The notes under the pieces are model-generated. The model was not told the origin of the DNA, made no database searches, and was given only the letters and a program-made list of their open reading frames with translations. Both the position numbers and the translations under genes were made by a program. Shown one piece after another: positions 8,872 through 17,005 of a stretch of 61,916 nucleotides of DNA. Numbering within the stretch: position 1 is the first letter of the stretch; every line of letters starts with the position of its first letter. The stretch is from an uncultured Faecalibacterium sp. GTDB taxonomy: Bacteria; Bacillota; Clostridia; Oscillospirales; Ruminococcaceae. The stretch spans positions 1 through 61,916 of the forward strand of contig CAKSYT010000012.1 in the NCBI GenBank assembly GCA_934524985.1, given 5' to 3'.

Positions 8872-9026
8872 AATATCCAAAGTCCTTTGCTTAAAATTTT
8901 CGGATTCATTCGTATTCAGTATACCACTTTTGATGCCATTCGTGCTATACTGAAATACAGAGAAACGATAATACAAAAAACGCAACATCTTTGCAGGGCA
9001 AGGACTGCGTTATAATGGAGGAGACC

Positions 9027-11033
9027 ATGCGCACCGAAACCGATGAGATCCGCGATAATCTGAAGTATCTGACCCTGCTGGCCAGAGATTACCCTTCGCA
9101 GGCGGCGGCCGCCAGCGAGATCATCAGCAATCAGGCGCTGCTCAAGCTGCCCAAGGGCACCGAGCACTTCATGAGCGACCTGCACGGCGAGAACGAGGCC
9201 TTTGTGCACATTTTGAACTCGGCCTCCGGTGTCATCCGGGAAAAGGTGGATGCCGTTTTGGGCGATACCATGCCGGAGGCAGCCCGTGCCGAGCTTGCCA
9301 CCCTGATCTACTATCCCACCGAAAAGCTGCCCCAGCTCAAGGCACGCTGCTCCACCGAGGATGCACTGGAGCAGTGGTATACCCAGACCCTTCTCCAGCT
9401 GATCGACATCTGCCGTCTGGTGTCCTCCAAGCACACCCGCGACCATGTGCGCAGCTGTCTGCCTTCCAGCTGCGGCTATATTCTGGATGAGCTGCTCCAT
9501 GCCCACTTTGAGGATCACGATAAAGACTTGTACTACGGCCAGATCGTGGGCAGCATCATCGAGAACGGTCGTGCCGACCGCTTTATCGTGCGGCTGTGCG
9601 AGCTGATCAAGCATCTGGCGGTGGATAAGCTGCATATCGTGGGCGATTTGTTTGACCGCGGTCCCCGCCCGGACATTATTTTGGATCTGTTGATGCGCCA
9701 CCACAATGTGGATATCCAGTGGGGCAACCATGACGTGGTGTGGATGGGTGCTGCCGCCGGCAGTCCTATCTGCATCTGCACCGTACTTAAGACCACGCTT
9801 GCCTACCACAACCACGGGATGCTGGAGGACTGCTACGGCATCAACCTGCGGCACTTGCAGCGCATGGCGGAGCAGTTCTACGGCGAGGATGATCTTTCCA
9901 TCTGGATGCCCCACACTGACGCCGCCCGCGGCCCCTATACGCAGGGAATGCTCCACCGCTGCGCCGTGATGCACAAGGCCATCTCCATCCTCATGTTCAA
10001 GCTGGAGTGTCAGGTCATCGACCGCAACCCGGATTTCCAGATGCAGGGGCGGGATTATCTGCGCCGCATCGACTGGGACGCCCACACCGTGCAGGTGGGG
10101 GAGAAGCGCTATCCTTTGCGGGACATCTCCTTCCCCACGGTAGATCCGGCAGACCCCGCAAAGCTGAACGCGGACGAACAGCTGGTACTGCGCAAACTGG
10201 TACAGTCCTTCCGGCAGAGCGAAAGATTGCAGCAGCACATTGAATTTTTGTACGCCAAGGGCAGCGTGTACCATATTGAAAATGGCAATCTGCTTTACCA
10301 CGGCGCTGTGCCCATGAATACGAAGGGCGGCTTTGCGGTGGAGCACTTCGAGGGACGCCGCTACTCCGGCCGTGCCCTGATGGACTACTGCGATGCCCGC
10401 GCCCGCCGGGGCTACTATGGGGCAGAGGGCAGCGCCGCCCGCCAGAGCGGACAGGATTTTCTGTGGTATCTGTGGTGCGGTAAGCTTTCGCCGCTGTTCG
10501 GCCGCAGCGCCATGACCACCTTCGAGCGGCTGTATATCGCCGACCCCGCCACCCATACGGAGGTCAAGGATCCCTATTATAGCTGGTACAACGACGAAGC
10601 CGCCTGCCGCCGCATTCTGGCAGAGTTCGGCCTGCCGGGCACGAGCCATATCGTCAACGGCCATGTGCCGGTGCAAGAGAAAAACGGCGAGAGCCCCATC
10701 AAGGGCGGGGGACGGCTGGTGGTCATCGACGGCGGGTTCTGCCGCGCTTACCACGAAAAGACCGGCATTGCCGGGTATACGCTGGTGTATTCCAGCCGCA
10801 CCATGTCCCTGCGCACCCATCAGCCCTTTGAAAGCGCAGAAAAGGCGGTGCGGGAGAATTTGGACATCCTGTCCCAGAAGAACATTCTGGAAACCGAAAA
10901 TCATCGCATCCTCGTGGAAGATACGGACGAGGGCGAGGTGCTGCGGGAGCGCGTGCATGATCTTAAGCAGCTGGTAACGGCCTATCAGCTGGGCTGGATC
11001 CCGGAGGCGCGGTGCGAAGATCACGTTTGGTGA
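9027..11033 (+). CDS. fbp: Fructose-1,6-bisphosphatase, class III
   Basis: 668 aa, the usual length of the Firmicutes class III enzyme that converts fructose-1,6-bisphosphate to fructose-6-phosphate in gluconeogenesis. It has calcineurin-type metal motifs: SDLHGENEAF, GDLFDRGPRPD, GNHDVVWMG and a late NGHVPVQ. ATG at 9027 is chosen because GGAGGA at 9017-9022 precedes it by a normal gap; upstream TTG 8991 and ATG 9015 lack such a site. It stands alone, divergent from the radical SAM gene. Confidence 0.93.
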   Translation: MRTETDEIRDNLKYLTLLARDYPSQAAAASEIISNQALLKLPKGTEHFMSDLHGENEAFVHILNSASGVIREKVDAVLGDTMPEAARAELATLIYYPTEKLPQLKARCSTEDALEQWYTQTLLQLIDICRLVSSKHTRDHVRSCLPSSCGYILDELLHAHFEDHDKDLYYGQIVGSIIENGRADRFIVRLCELIKHLAVDKLHIVGDLFDRGPRPDIILDLLMRHHNVDIQWGNHDVVWMGAAAGSPICICTVLKTTLAYHNHGMLEDCYGINLRHLQRMAEQFYGEDDLSIWMPHTDAARGPYTQGMLHRCAVMHKAISILMFKLECQVIDRNPDFQMQGRDYLRRIDWDAHTVQVGEKRYPLRDISFPTVDPADPAKLNADEQLVLRKLVQSFRQSERLQQHIEFLYAKGSVYHIENGNLLYHGAVPMNTKGGFAVEHFEGRRYSGRALMDYCDARARRGYYGAEGSAARQSGQDFLWYLWCGKLSPLFGRSAMTTFERLYIADPATHTEVKDPYYSWYNDEAACRRILAEFGLPGTSHIVNGHVPVQEKNGESPIKGGGRLVVIDGGFCRAYHEKTGIAGYTLVYSSRTMSLRTHQPFESAEKAVRENLDILSQKNILETENHRILVEDTDEGEVLRERVHDLKQLVTAYQLGWIPEARCEDHVW

Positions 11034-11157
11034 TATCGCCAAAGGGTAGAATCTGGGTCGGCTTTGGTCAAAATTGATGAAAAACCCAATAAAATTTTGG
11101 GATATCTGCGTGTAATCTGGGCAAAACAGAAAATAATGAAACAGATACAAATCGGGC

Positions 11158-11186
11158 TTTGCTTTTTTGTGGAAGTAGTGTATAAT
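11158..11186 (+). promoter_or_regulatory. Promoter of murA
   Basis: TTTGCT (11158-11163) or TTGCTT one base later, followed by TATAAT at 11181-11186 with 17 or 16 bp spacing. The leader is about 120 nt and holds a GC-rich hairpin (11276-11294). Confidence 0.7.
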
Positions 11187-11314
11187 AGGATAGTTATAAA
11201 TCCGCCCCTGTGTTGGTGAATCTGTACACCCCGGCGGTACAAGTAACGAAATGGAATGCTTTCAGTAGCCTTAACAGGCCTGTGGCACAGGCCTTTGACA
11301 AGGAGATCATAAAA

Positions 11315-12601
11315 GTGGAGAAATTTGTTATTACCGGCGGTAAGCCCCTGCACGGAGAAGTGACCATTTCCGGCGCAAAAAATGCGGCTGTGGGTATTCT
11401 GCCTGCTACCATTCTGGCAGCGGATGTCTGCGTAATCGAAAATCTGCCCGATATCAGCGATGTGTCGGTCAGCCTCAAGATCCTGAGCACCCTTGGCGCA
11501 CAGGTGAAGATGCTCAACCGCAACACCTACGAGATCGATACGCGGCATCTGGTCACCACCAACGTCCCGGACGATCTGTCCCGCCAGATGCGCGCCAGCT
11601 ATTACTTCCTTGGTGCGCTGCTCTCCCGTTTCGGCAAGGCACAGGTGGCCATGCCCGGCGGCTGCAATCTGGGCCCCCGCCCCATCGACCAGCACCTGAA
11701 GGTGTTCAGCGCGCTGGGCGCAGAGGACAGCGTGGACTATGGTATGATTACGGTGCGCTCCAAGCAGGAGCTGACAGGTGCCCATATCTTCTTTGATAAG
11801 GTCAGCGTGGGCGCTACCATGAACGGGATGCTCTCTGCGGTCATGGCCAAGGGTCAGACCATTCTGGAAAACTGCGCCAAGGAGCCCCATGTGGTGGATC
11901 TGGCAAACTTTTTGAATATGTGCGGCGCAGACGTGCGCGGCGCCGGTACGGACGTCATCAAGGTTCGCGGCGTGGAAAAGATGCACGGCTGCACTTACAG
12001 CATCATCCCGGATCAGATCGAAGCCGGCAGCTACATGGTAGCTGCTGCTGCCACCGGCGGCGATGTCCTCATCAAGAACGTCACCCCCAAGCACCTGGAA
12101 CCCATCACGGCAAAGCTGCGCCGTGCAGGGATCACTGTGGAAGAATTTGACGATGCTGTGCGGGTATCCCGTGCCGGCGATATTCTGCCGCTGAAGATCA
12201 ACACCATGCCGCACCCCGGCTTCCCCACCGATATGCAGCCCCTGATGGGTGTGCTGCTGAGCGTGGCTAAGGGCACCAGCACCATCACCGAGAGCGTGTG
12301 GGACAACCGCTTCCGCTATGTGGACGAGCTGCGCAAGATGGGGGCCAGCGTGCAGGTGGACGGTCAGGTTGCCGTGTTTGAGGGCGTAGAAAAGCTCAGC
12401 CCCGCCCCGCTGCGTGCCTCCGACCTGCGTGCCGGAGCCGCTATGGTGGTGGCTGCTCTGATGGCTGACGGCACCAGCGAGATCGAGGAGATCGGTCATA
12501 TCGAGCGCGGCTACGAGAATATCGTGGAAAAGCTGCGCGGTCTGGGCGCTGATATCAGCAAGGTGGAGCGGGTGCCCGCTGCGCTGGAACAGGCCCTGTA
12601 A
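11315..12601 (+). CDS. murA: UDP-N-acetylglucosamine 1-carboxyvinyltransferase
   Basis: 428 aa enolpyruvyl transferase for the first committed step of peptidoglycan synthesis, cytoplasmic. The substrate-binding SGAKNAA is at 19-25, and the fosfomycin-target cysteine is C117 in MPGGCNLGPRPID, so it should be fosfomycin-sensitive in principle. The start is GTG at 11315, supported by AAGGAG at 11300-11305; upstream in-frame codons run through the leader and promoter. A terminator follows. Confidence 0.93.
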   Translation: MEKFVITGGKPLHGEVTISGAKNAAVGILPATILAADVCVIENLPDISDVSVSLKILSTLGAQVKMLNRNTYEIDTRHLVTTNVPDDLSRQMRASYYFLGALLSRFGKAQVAMPGGCNLGPRPIDQHLKVFSALGAEDSVDYGMITVRSKQELTGAHIFFDKVSVGATMNGMLSAVMAKGQTILENCAKEPHVVDLANFLNMCGADVRGAGTDVIKVRGVEKMHGCTYSIIPDQIEAGSYMVAAAATGGDVLIKNVTPKHLEPITAKLRRAGITVEEFDDAVRVSRAGDILPLKINTMPHPGFPTDMQPLMGVLLSVAKGTSTITESVWDNRFRYVDELRKMGASVQVDGQVAVFEGVEKLSPAPLRASDLRAGAAMVVAALMADGTSEIEEIGHIERGYENIVEKLRGLGADISKVERVPAALEQAL

Positions 12602-12619
12602 CACAAACAACAAAACAAA

Positions 12620-12654
12620 CAGCCTGCCGTAAGTTCTGTGCGGCGGGCTGTTTT
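12620..12654 (+). terminator. Terminator after murA
   Basis: A 10-bp stem with one G-U pair (12620-12629 with 12641-12650) followed by TTTT. The next gene starts 25 bp later. Confidence 0.75.
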
Positions 12655-12678
12655 CAGGTGGTAACATAAGAGGTTTTC

Positions 12679-13467
12679 ATGGCAGAGTTCATTTCATTGT
12701 ATTCCGGCTCCTCCGGCAACAGCAGCGTGGTGCGCTGCGGCGCACAGTACCTCATCGTGGATATGGGCAAGGGTGTACGCACCACCACGGCAGCGCTCAA
12801 ATCGCTGGGGCTTGCCATCAGTGATTGCGCGGGCATCCTTGTCACCCACGAGCACAGCGACCACGTCAAGGGGCTTTCCACCTTCCTGAAAAAGAACCCG
12901 CTGCCGGTGTACGGCGCAGCGGCTACGCTGGATTTTCTGGACGCCAACGATATCGTGCCCGCCAACTGTGAGCTGAACGCGCTGGAGGGCAGGGAAGAGG
13001 ACATCGGCTGCTTTGGGGTGCAGTCTTTCCCCACCAGCCACGATGTACCCTGCGTGGGCTACCGCATCCATACCCCGGACGATAAGACCATGACCATCGC
13101 CACCGACCTTGGCACCCTGACCCCGCCGGTGCACGAGGCGCTTTCCGGCTGTGACCTTGTGGCGCTGGAAAGCAACTACGACCTGCACATGCTGCGCAGC
13201 GGGCCCTACCCCTACTATCTGCGCGCCCGCATCGAGAGCGTGCGGGGACACCTTTCCAACGATGAGTGCTCCGCAAAGCTCTTGGAGCTCATCCAGAGCG
13301 GCTGCAAAAAGTTTGCCCTGTGCCATCTCTCGCAGGAGAACAACACCCCCGCTCTTGCCCTGCAGACCGTGTTCACCACCTTGGGCGCAGCCGGTGTCGT
13401 GCCGGAAAAGGACTGCATCGTGCAGGCACAGCGCCGCAACGAGGTGAGCCCTGCATTAGAGTTTTGA
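12679..13467 (+). CDS. MBL-fold metallohydrolase, WalJ/YycJ-like
   Basis: 262 aa metallo-beta-lactamase-fold protein. It begins with the WalJ-type SLYSGSSGNSSVV and has the metal motif THEHSDHVKG (HxHxDH), a later SHDVPCVGY and ATDLGT. WalJ proteins are linked to cell-wall and DNA-replication coordination in Bacilli, but the reaction is not settled. It lies away from any walRK genes here. The start ATG at 12679 follows AAGAGG. A bidirectional terminator separates it from dnaC. Confidence 0.83.
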   Translation: MAEFISLYSGSSGNSSVVRCGAQYLIVDMGKGVRTTTAALKSLGLAISDCAGILVTHEHSDHVKGLSTFLKKNPLPVYGAAATLDFLDANDIVPANCELNALEGREEDIGCFGVQSFPTSHDVPCVGYRIHTPDDKTMTIATDLGTLTPPVHEALSGCDLVALESNYDLHMLRSGPYPYYLRARIESVRGHLSNDECSAKLLELIQSGCKKFALCHLSQENNTPALALQTVFTTLGAAGVVPEKDCIVQAQRRNEVSPALEF

Positions 13468-13482
13468 TTTGTCAAACAATAA

Positions 13483-13547
13483 AGCCATCTGCCGCAGCTG
13501 ATTCCAAGGGTTTCAAACCTCGGTCATGCTGCGGAAGATGGCTTTTT
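13483..13547. terminator. Bidirectional terminator between walJ-like gene and dnaC
   Basis: A 16-bp stem with one mismatch (13483-13498 with 13528-13543) and T run on the plus side; the A-rich left flank gives a shorter U run on the minus strand. The remaining 76 bp to dnaC show no other feature. Confidence 0.75.
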
Positions 13548-13623
13548 ATTTACGCGGCAATTCGCACTTATTTTGCAATTACTTCTCTCAAAAGATGTAC
13601 AACTCCGGCAGAAACAAAACGAC

Positions 13624-14604
13624 TTATTCTGCGGCTTTCTGTACCCGGATATCACTGCCTAAAAACTGAATCTGCACAAAGGCTGCAAGGCGGCTGGAAA
13701 TCTTCTCGGTATACAGCTTTTCCAGCAGCGCCCCGTCCGTGATATTGGTGGTGACGATGGTGGGCAGCTTTGCGCCCAAGCGGTTATTCAGCAGGCTGTA
13801 CAGGTTCGTCAGGAAGAAGCTGGAATTGAACTCAGTACCCAGATCGTCCAAAATCAGCAGGTCAGCGTTGCAGGCAGTCTGGAACAAAGTTTCCTCCTCG
13901 CCGCCGGGGTCTGTGCCGAAATGCAGCGCCTCCAGCTTGCCGAAAAAGTCCGGGCAGGAGACATAGATCACATCGTAGTTCTGCCGCAGCACCTCCCCGG
14001 CAATGGCAAGGGCGGCATGGGTCTTACCCAGCCCTGCGTTGCCCACCAGCAGCAGGCTTTCGCGGGTGGCGGGGGAAAAGTCTGCGGCGTAATCCCGCAG
14101 GTCAGCAAGAACCTCGGCCATGTAGCTGCGCACGCTCTCGCCCAGCGTCTTATCCACCGTGTTGGGGTAGTAGTCCAGCTGCATGGTGTCAAAGCTGGAG
14201 ATGGACAGGCTGGACAGCTCCTCGATCTCCTTCCGGCGCAGCTGCTGCATCACCCGGCGCACACAGTCGCAGGTGCGGCCATCCACCGCGCCAGTGTCCT
14301 CGCACCTCTTACAGGTGAACTTCGGTTCCAGCGCGTCTGCCGGGCGTCCGCTCTCAGCAAGCAGGGCGGTCAGCTTCTGCTTTGCCGCCGCAAGGGCAGC
14401 GGCAGCCTCGGTGCGGTCCTTGCCGGAAGCTCCGGCAATGGCGCAGCGGATGCCCCGCACCCGCACTTCCTCTTCGGCGTGGCGCAGCCCGGGAATAGCG
14501 GCTTCGGCCTCGGCCTGTGCATCCTGCGCCAGTGCGCGGGCGGTCTGCCGCCGCATGGCTACGGTGCGCAATGCCTGCTGATACAATTCGTTTTTGGTAC
14601 GCAT
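13624..14604 (-). CDS. dnaC: ATP-binding primosomal protein, DnaC/DnaI-like helicase loader
   Basis: 326 aa AAA+ protein expected to load the replicative helicase. An N-terminal helical part is followed by a zinc-type cysteine set (CKRCEDTGAVDGRTCDC, about residues 92-108), as in DnaI. Walker A is GNAGLGKTHAA and Walker B is LLILDDLGTEF. It is the last gene of a three-gene operon after dnaD. The ATG at 14604 has GGAG upstream. Transposon or phage IstB-like ATPases are similar, but the DnaD neighbour favours a primosomal role. Confidence 0.87.
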   Translation of the reverse strand: MRTKNELYQQALRTVAMRRQTARALAQDAQAEAEAAIPGLRHAEEEVRVRGIRCAIAGASGKDRTEAAAALAAAKQKLTALLAESGRPADALEPKFTCKRCEDTGAVDGRTCDCVRRVMQQLRRKEIEELSSLSISSFDTMQLDYYPNTVDKTLGESVRSYMAEVLADLRDYAADFSPATRESLLLVGNAGLGKTHAALAIAGEVLRQNYDVIYVSCPDFFGKLEALHFGTDPGGEEETLFQTACNADLLILDDLGTEFNSSFFLTNLYSLLNNRLGAKLPTIVTTNITDGALLEKLYTEKISSRLAAFVQIQFLGSDIRVQKAAE

Positions 14605-14613
14605 AAAGGCTCC

Positions 14614-15528
14614 TTACTCCGGTTTCTTGATCAGGGAACGGCGGCGGGTGGCGTTTTTCAGGATATCGTTTCCGCTGGGCGCGGCGCGGTCTACCCGGAT
14701 ATTCCGGCTTGCTCCGGCTGCGGCCACCGGCCCGCGCACATCGTGGATGTTGCGCAGACCCTTGGCGTTCCATGTTTTAAGGATGCTGTTCCAGTACCAC
14801 AGATCCCGCTTGGGGCCGGCCTGTACGGCGGCTTCCTGCACCATGGCGTCGTCGTAGCCGTACACCTCGTACCAGCGGGCAATGGCCTTGCGCCCGCCCA
14901 GCGTCAGCTCCTCGGGGGTGATCTGCAGCAGGTTGCTGACGTATTCCTCGCGGCTCTGGCGCAGTGCCAGCAGCTTTAAGTGGGCATCGGCCTGCTCGCC
15001 GGTCTCCACGCCCTCGGCGCGCCAGACCTTCAGCTCGTGGGTCACGGCAGCCATGGTGCGCTTGCCCCGGCTGGCCACATAGGCCACGCACAGCATCACG
15101 GTCTCGGGTGCAAAGCCTTCCTGCACATACAGGTTTACCAGCTTTTCCATCTCGGTGTGGGTCAGCGGACGGGCAAAGCTGGTCTGTGCGCAGTCGATCA
15201 AGCTGGAGATCATGGGGTCGGTGCGGCTGGCGGCGGCAATTTCCGCCCAGCGCATAGGGGCGGGGGCGCTGGGCTCTGCGCCCGGCGCGGCGTTTTCCTC
15301 ATAGCGCTCCAAAAGCCCCGCACCGGCCCAGAAAGCCAGCGCGCTCTCGGCGCTGATGCGGCTGCGCAGCTTGAGGTCGGCGCAGATCTTGTCCGGGTCG
15401 GTCACGCCGGTGGCCAGCACATACAGCGCCACCCGCACATTGTATTCTTCGGCAATGCCCAACTTGGAGAATACCAGCTGCGGCACGGCGATGGTATCGC
15501 CCTTCAGTTCTTTCAAACGGTAAATCAT
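14614..15528 (-). CDS. DnaD domain-containing replication protein
   Basis: 304 aa. The N-terminal part resembles the winged-helix domain of DnaD (with SALAFWAGAGLLERYEE), and the middle carries a DnaB_2/DnaD-type helical domain (TEMEKLVNLYVQEGFAPETVML), with a second similar stretch after residue 190. DnaD-like proteins act in primosome assembly at origins or stalled forks. It sits 9 bp upstream of the helicase-loader gene, a pairing usual for Clostridia. Confidence 0.83.
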   Translation of the reverse strand: MIYRLKELKGDTIAVPQLVFSKLGIAEEYNVRVALYVLATGVTDPDKICADLKLRSRISAESALAFWAGAGLLERYEENAAPGAEPSAPAPMRWAEIAAASRTDPMISSLIDCAQTSFARPLTHTEMEKLVNLYVQEGFAPETVMLCVAYVASRGKRTMAAVTHELKVWRAEGVETGEQADAHLKLLALRQSREEYVSNLLQITPEELTLGGRKAIARWYEVYGYDDAMVQEAAVQAGPKRDLWYWNSILKTWNAKGLRNIHDVRGPVAAAGASRNIRVDRAAPSGNDILKNATRRRSLIKKPE

Positions 15529-15544
15529 GGTTTCCTCGTTCGGT

Positions 15545-15913
15545 TTATTCGTTGGCAGGCTCCGGCTCGGCAGGCGGCTCCCAAGGGTCGCAGTCCATCA
15601 TGTCCGGGCAGTTGTTCCAGCGCTCCGGCTCGGCATCGTAGGCATCTTTCAGATACTGCGCGGCGGCGGCGCGCCCCTCGTCCGTAAGCGGAAATACCTC
15701 CCGGCGGCGCAGGGCGGGGTCAGTCTTGTCGATCGTCCAAGGCGCGGGCCAGTAGTCCACAGTGAGGATCTTTTCTTCCTTGGTGGCATCTGCGCCGCCG
15801 TCCGGGTCCGGCACGGTGCGCTTGCCCGGCGTAAGCCGGTAGCGCAGCCCGGCCTCGTTGCCGCTGTAATCATTCTTGCACAAAAAGTAGTGCAGCAGGG
15901 GAACAAAGATCAT
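15545..15913 (-). CDS. Hypothetical protein, first gene of the dnaD-dnaC operon
   Basis: 122 aa, not recognised. It begins with MIFVPLLHYFLCKNDYSG, continues with Arg/Lys- and Asp-rich soluble sequence, and ends in an acidic Pro/Glu tail. No clear domain, signal peptide or long membrane segment is visible; the first 12 residues are hydrophobic but short. The ATG at 15913 follows AAAGGA at a slightly long gap. It lies 16 bp before dnaD and has its own good promoter, so it may act in or be regulated with replication initiation; that is inference. Confidence 0.6.
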   Translation of the reverse strand: MIFVPLLHYFLCKNDYSGNEAGLRYRLTPGKRTVPDPDGGADATKEEKILTVDYWPAPWTIDKTDPALRRREVFPLTDEGRAAAAQYLKDAYDAEPERWNNCPDMMDCDPWEPPAEPEPANE

Positions 15914-15966
15914 GGTGCAGCTCGTCCTTTCCGGCAAAAGGCGCGGCCTTTTGCGCAATCAATTCT

Positions 15967-15994
15967 ATTATAAAGCCGCCGGGCTAAAATGCAA
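15967..15994 (-). promoter_or_regulatory. Promoter of the hypothetical-dnaD-dnaC operon
   Basis: On the minus strand, TTGCAT (15994-15989), 16 bp, TATAAT (15972-15967). It is back-to-back with the tRNA promoter. Confidence 0.7.
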
Positions 15995-16048
15995 TAACTT
16001 TTTGTGAAACTCCCTGCAAAAGCTGCCCCGCTTACAGGAAATCCGGCC

Positions 16049-16077
16049 TTGACAGTGCCGCGGAAATATGGTAAAAT
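16049..16077 (+). promoter_or_regulatory. Promoter of tRNA-Thr
   Basis: TTGACA (16049-16054), 17 bp, TAAAAT (16072-16077), ending 28 bp before the mature tRNA. Confidence 0.8.
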
Positions 16078-16105
16078 ATTGCCTGTTGCAGCAGATGTGC
16101 AATGT

Positions 16106-16181
16106 GCTACTGTGGCTCAGCTGGTAGAGCAGCTCACTCGTAATGAGCAGGTCGCCTGTTCGAATCAGGTCAGTAGCTCCA
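16106..16181 (+). tRNA. tRNA-Thr (anticodon CGT)
   Basis: 76 nt cloverleaf including an encoded CCA. Acceptor arms GCTACTG and CAGTAGC pair, the D stem is GCTC/GAGC, the anticodon stem GCTCA/TGAGC holds loop CTCGTAA with anticodon CGT at 16139-16141, and the T arm has TTCGAAT. It reads ACG threonine codons. It has its own promoter and terminator. Confidence 0.95.
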
Positions 16182-16187
16182 AAGGAG

Positions 16188-16231
16188 AACCCCCGAAAGT
16201 TGGCTTGTCAAGCCGATTTTCGGGGGTTTTT
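16188..16231 (+). terminator. Terminator of tRNA-Thr
   Basis: An 11-bp stem (16188-16198 with 16218-16228), with an inner GGCTT/AAGCC stem, runs into five T. The stretch 16232-16392 after it shows no gene or clear signal. Confidence 0.88.
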
Positions 16232-16392
16232 GTTTGTGCGGCAGGGGATGGGAAAGTGGGCGCTTGTGCCTTAATTACCCCTGTTTATCTGGAAAATTGC
16301 TTTAATGAGTGGCGCAAAAGGCGGCGCAATAAAAGCACGGTGCAAACTGTATCGTAGGGCAATAAATTATGTGCAGCAAATCCATCCGCAAT

Positions 16393-16464
16393 AAAAAAGA
16401 TACTCCTACACTGCTCCCGAAGGCAGTGCGGTGCACCCTTGTGGATGCACAGGAAGTATCTTCT
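16393..16464 (-). ncRNA. Candidate small structured RNA (three-way junction)
   Basis: Not a known family to me. Read on the minus strand, a promoter (16498-16471) is followed within about 7 nt by a folded unit of about 70 nt. An outer stem joins 16451-16462 with 16397-16407 (one bulge). An inner stem pairs 16443-16450 with 16431-16438 (GTGCATCC with GGGTGCAC, one wobble). A second inner stem pairs CACTGC with GCAGTG (16428-16423, 16414-16409) and is capped by a CUUCGG tetraloop. The outer stem runs straight into six U (16398-16393). It has the shape of a complete, self-terminated transcript. It is a prediction by eye. Confidence 0.55.
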
Positions 16465-16470
16465 GCAATA

Positions 16471-16498
16471 AGTATAGCACCGGACGCTGGAAAAACAA
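16471..16498 (-). promoter_or_regulatory. Promoter of the candidate small RNA
   Basis: On the minus strand, TTGTTT (16498-16493), 16 bp, TATACT (16476-16471). Predicted start near 16464, at the base of the outer stem. Confidence 0.6.
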
Positions 16499-16545
16499 GG
16501 GAAAATTCAGAATGATATTGTTTTGTATACGGTAGTGTGACCGCC

Positions 16546-16574
16546 TTGATGCGGGCTTGTTTCTGCGATATACT
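16546..16574 (+). promoter_or_regulatory. Promoter of the orphan membrane/coiled-coil gene
   Basis: TTGATG (16546-16551), 17 bp, TATACT (16569-16574). The predicted start is only about 10-17 nt before the coding region. It diverges from the small-RNA promoter. Confidence 0.6.
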
Positions 16575-16597
16575 GGGGCAGAAGGAAGGCGATGAAA

Positions 16598-17002
16598 ATG
16601 GATTTTTCTGAAATTGCAGCGATTGTGGCTATTATTGGAGCCGTTGTATCTCCGGTAGCAACGACATATCTGAACAACAAACACGCAGAAAAAATGAAAC
16701 AACTGGAATACGAACATCAGGACAAGATAGAAAAACAGCAGCACGATCGGGAGATCTATGAAGGGTACATTCGTGCGGCGGGGGCTTGTGTTCAGGCTGC
16801 CAACACAGACGCGCTTCAAGAATTTGGAAAACATTCTGCGCTGGCAATGTACTATGTCGCAGAAGATGTTCGGCAAGATATGATGAGACTGGAAAAGATC
16901 AATCGGTACTCGGATGAACGGACACAGCGTGTTGAACTTTTGAATCAGATCATCGGTAAGCTGCGGGAGTCCCGAAATGCAGAGCCAAAATCAGGACAAT
17001 GA
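16598..17002 (+). CDS. Hypothetical membrane-anchored coiled-coil protein
   Basis: 134 aa, no family recognised. An N-terminal membrane segment (IAAIVAIIGAVVSPVATTYL, about residues 6-25) is followed by a charged helix-rich region (KHAEKMKQLEYEHQDKIEKQ) likely to form a coiled coil, and a soluble helical C-terminus. The layout recalls small holin-like or phage-related membrane proteins, but this is not evidence of function. The ATG at 16598 has AAGGAAGG at proper spacing; ATG 16592 is closer. Base composition looks more AT-rich than the neighbours, suggesting recent transfer. Its stop lies 3 bp before the degenerate distal CRISPR repeat. Confidence 0.55.
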   Translation: MDFSEIAAIVAIIGAVVSPVATTYLNNKHAEKMKQLEYEHQDKIEKQQHDREIYEGYIRAAGACVQAANTDALQEFGKHSALAMYYVAEDVRQDMMRLEKINRYSDERTQRVELLNQIIGKLRESRNAEPKSGQ

Positions 17003-17005
17003 CAA

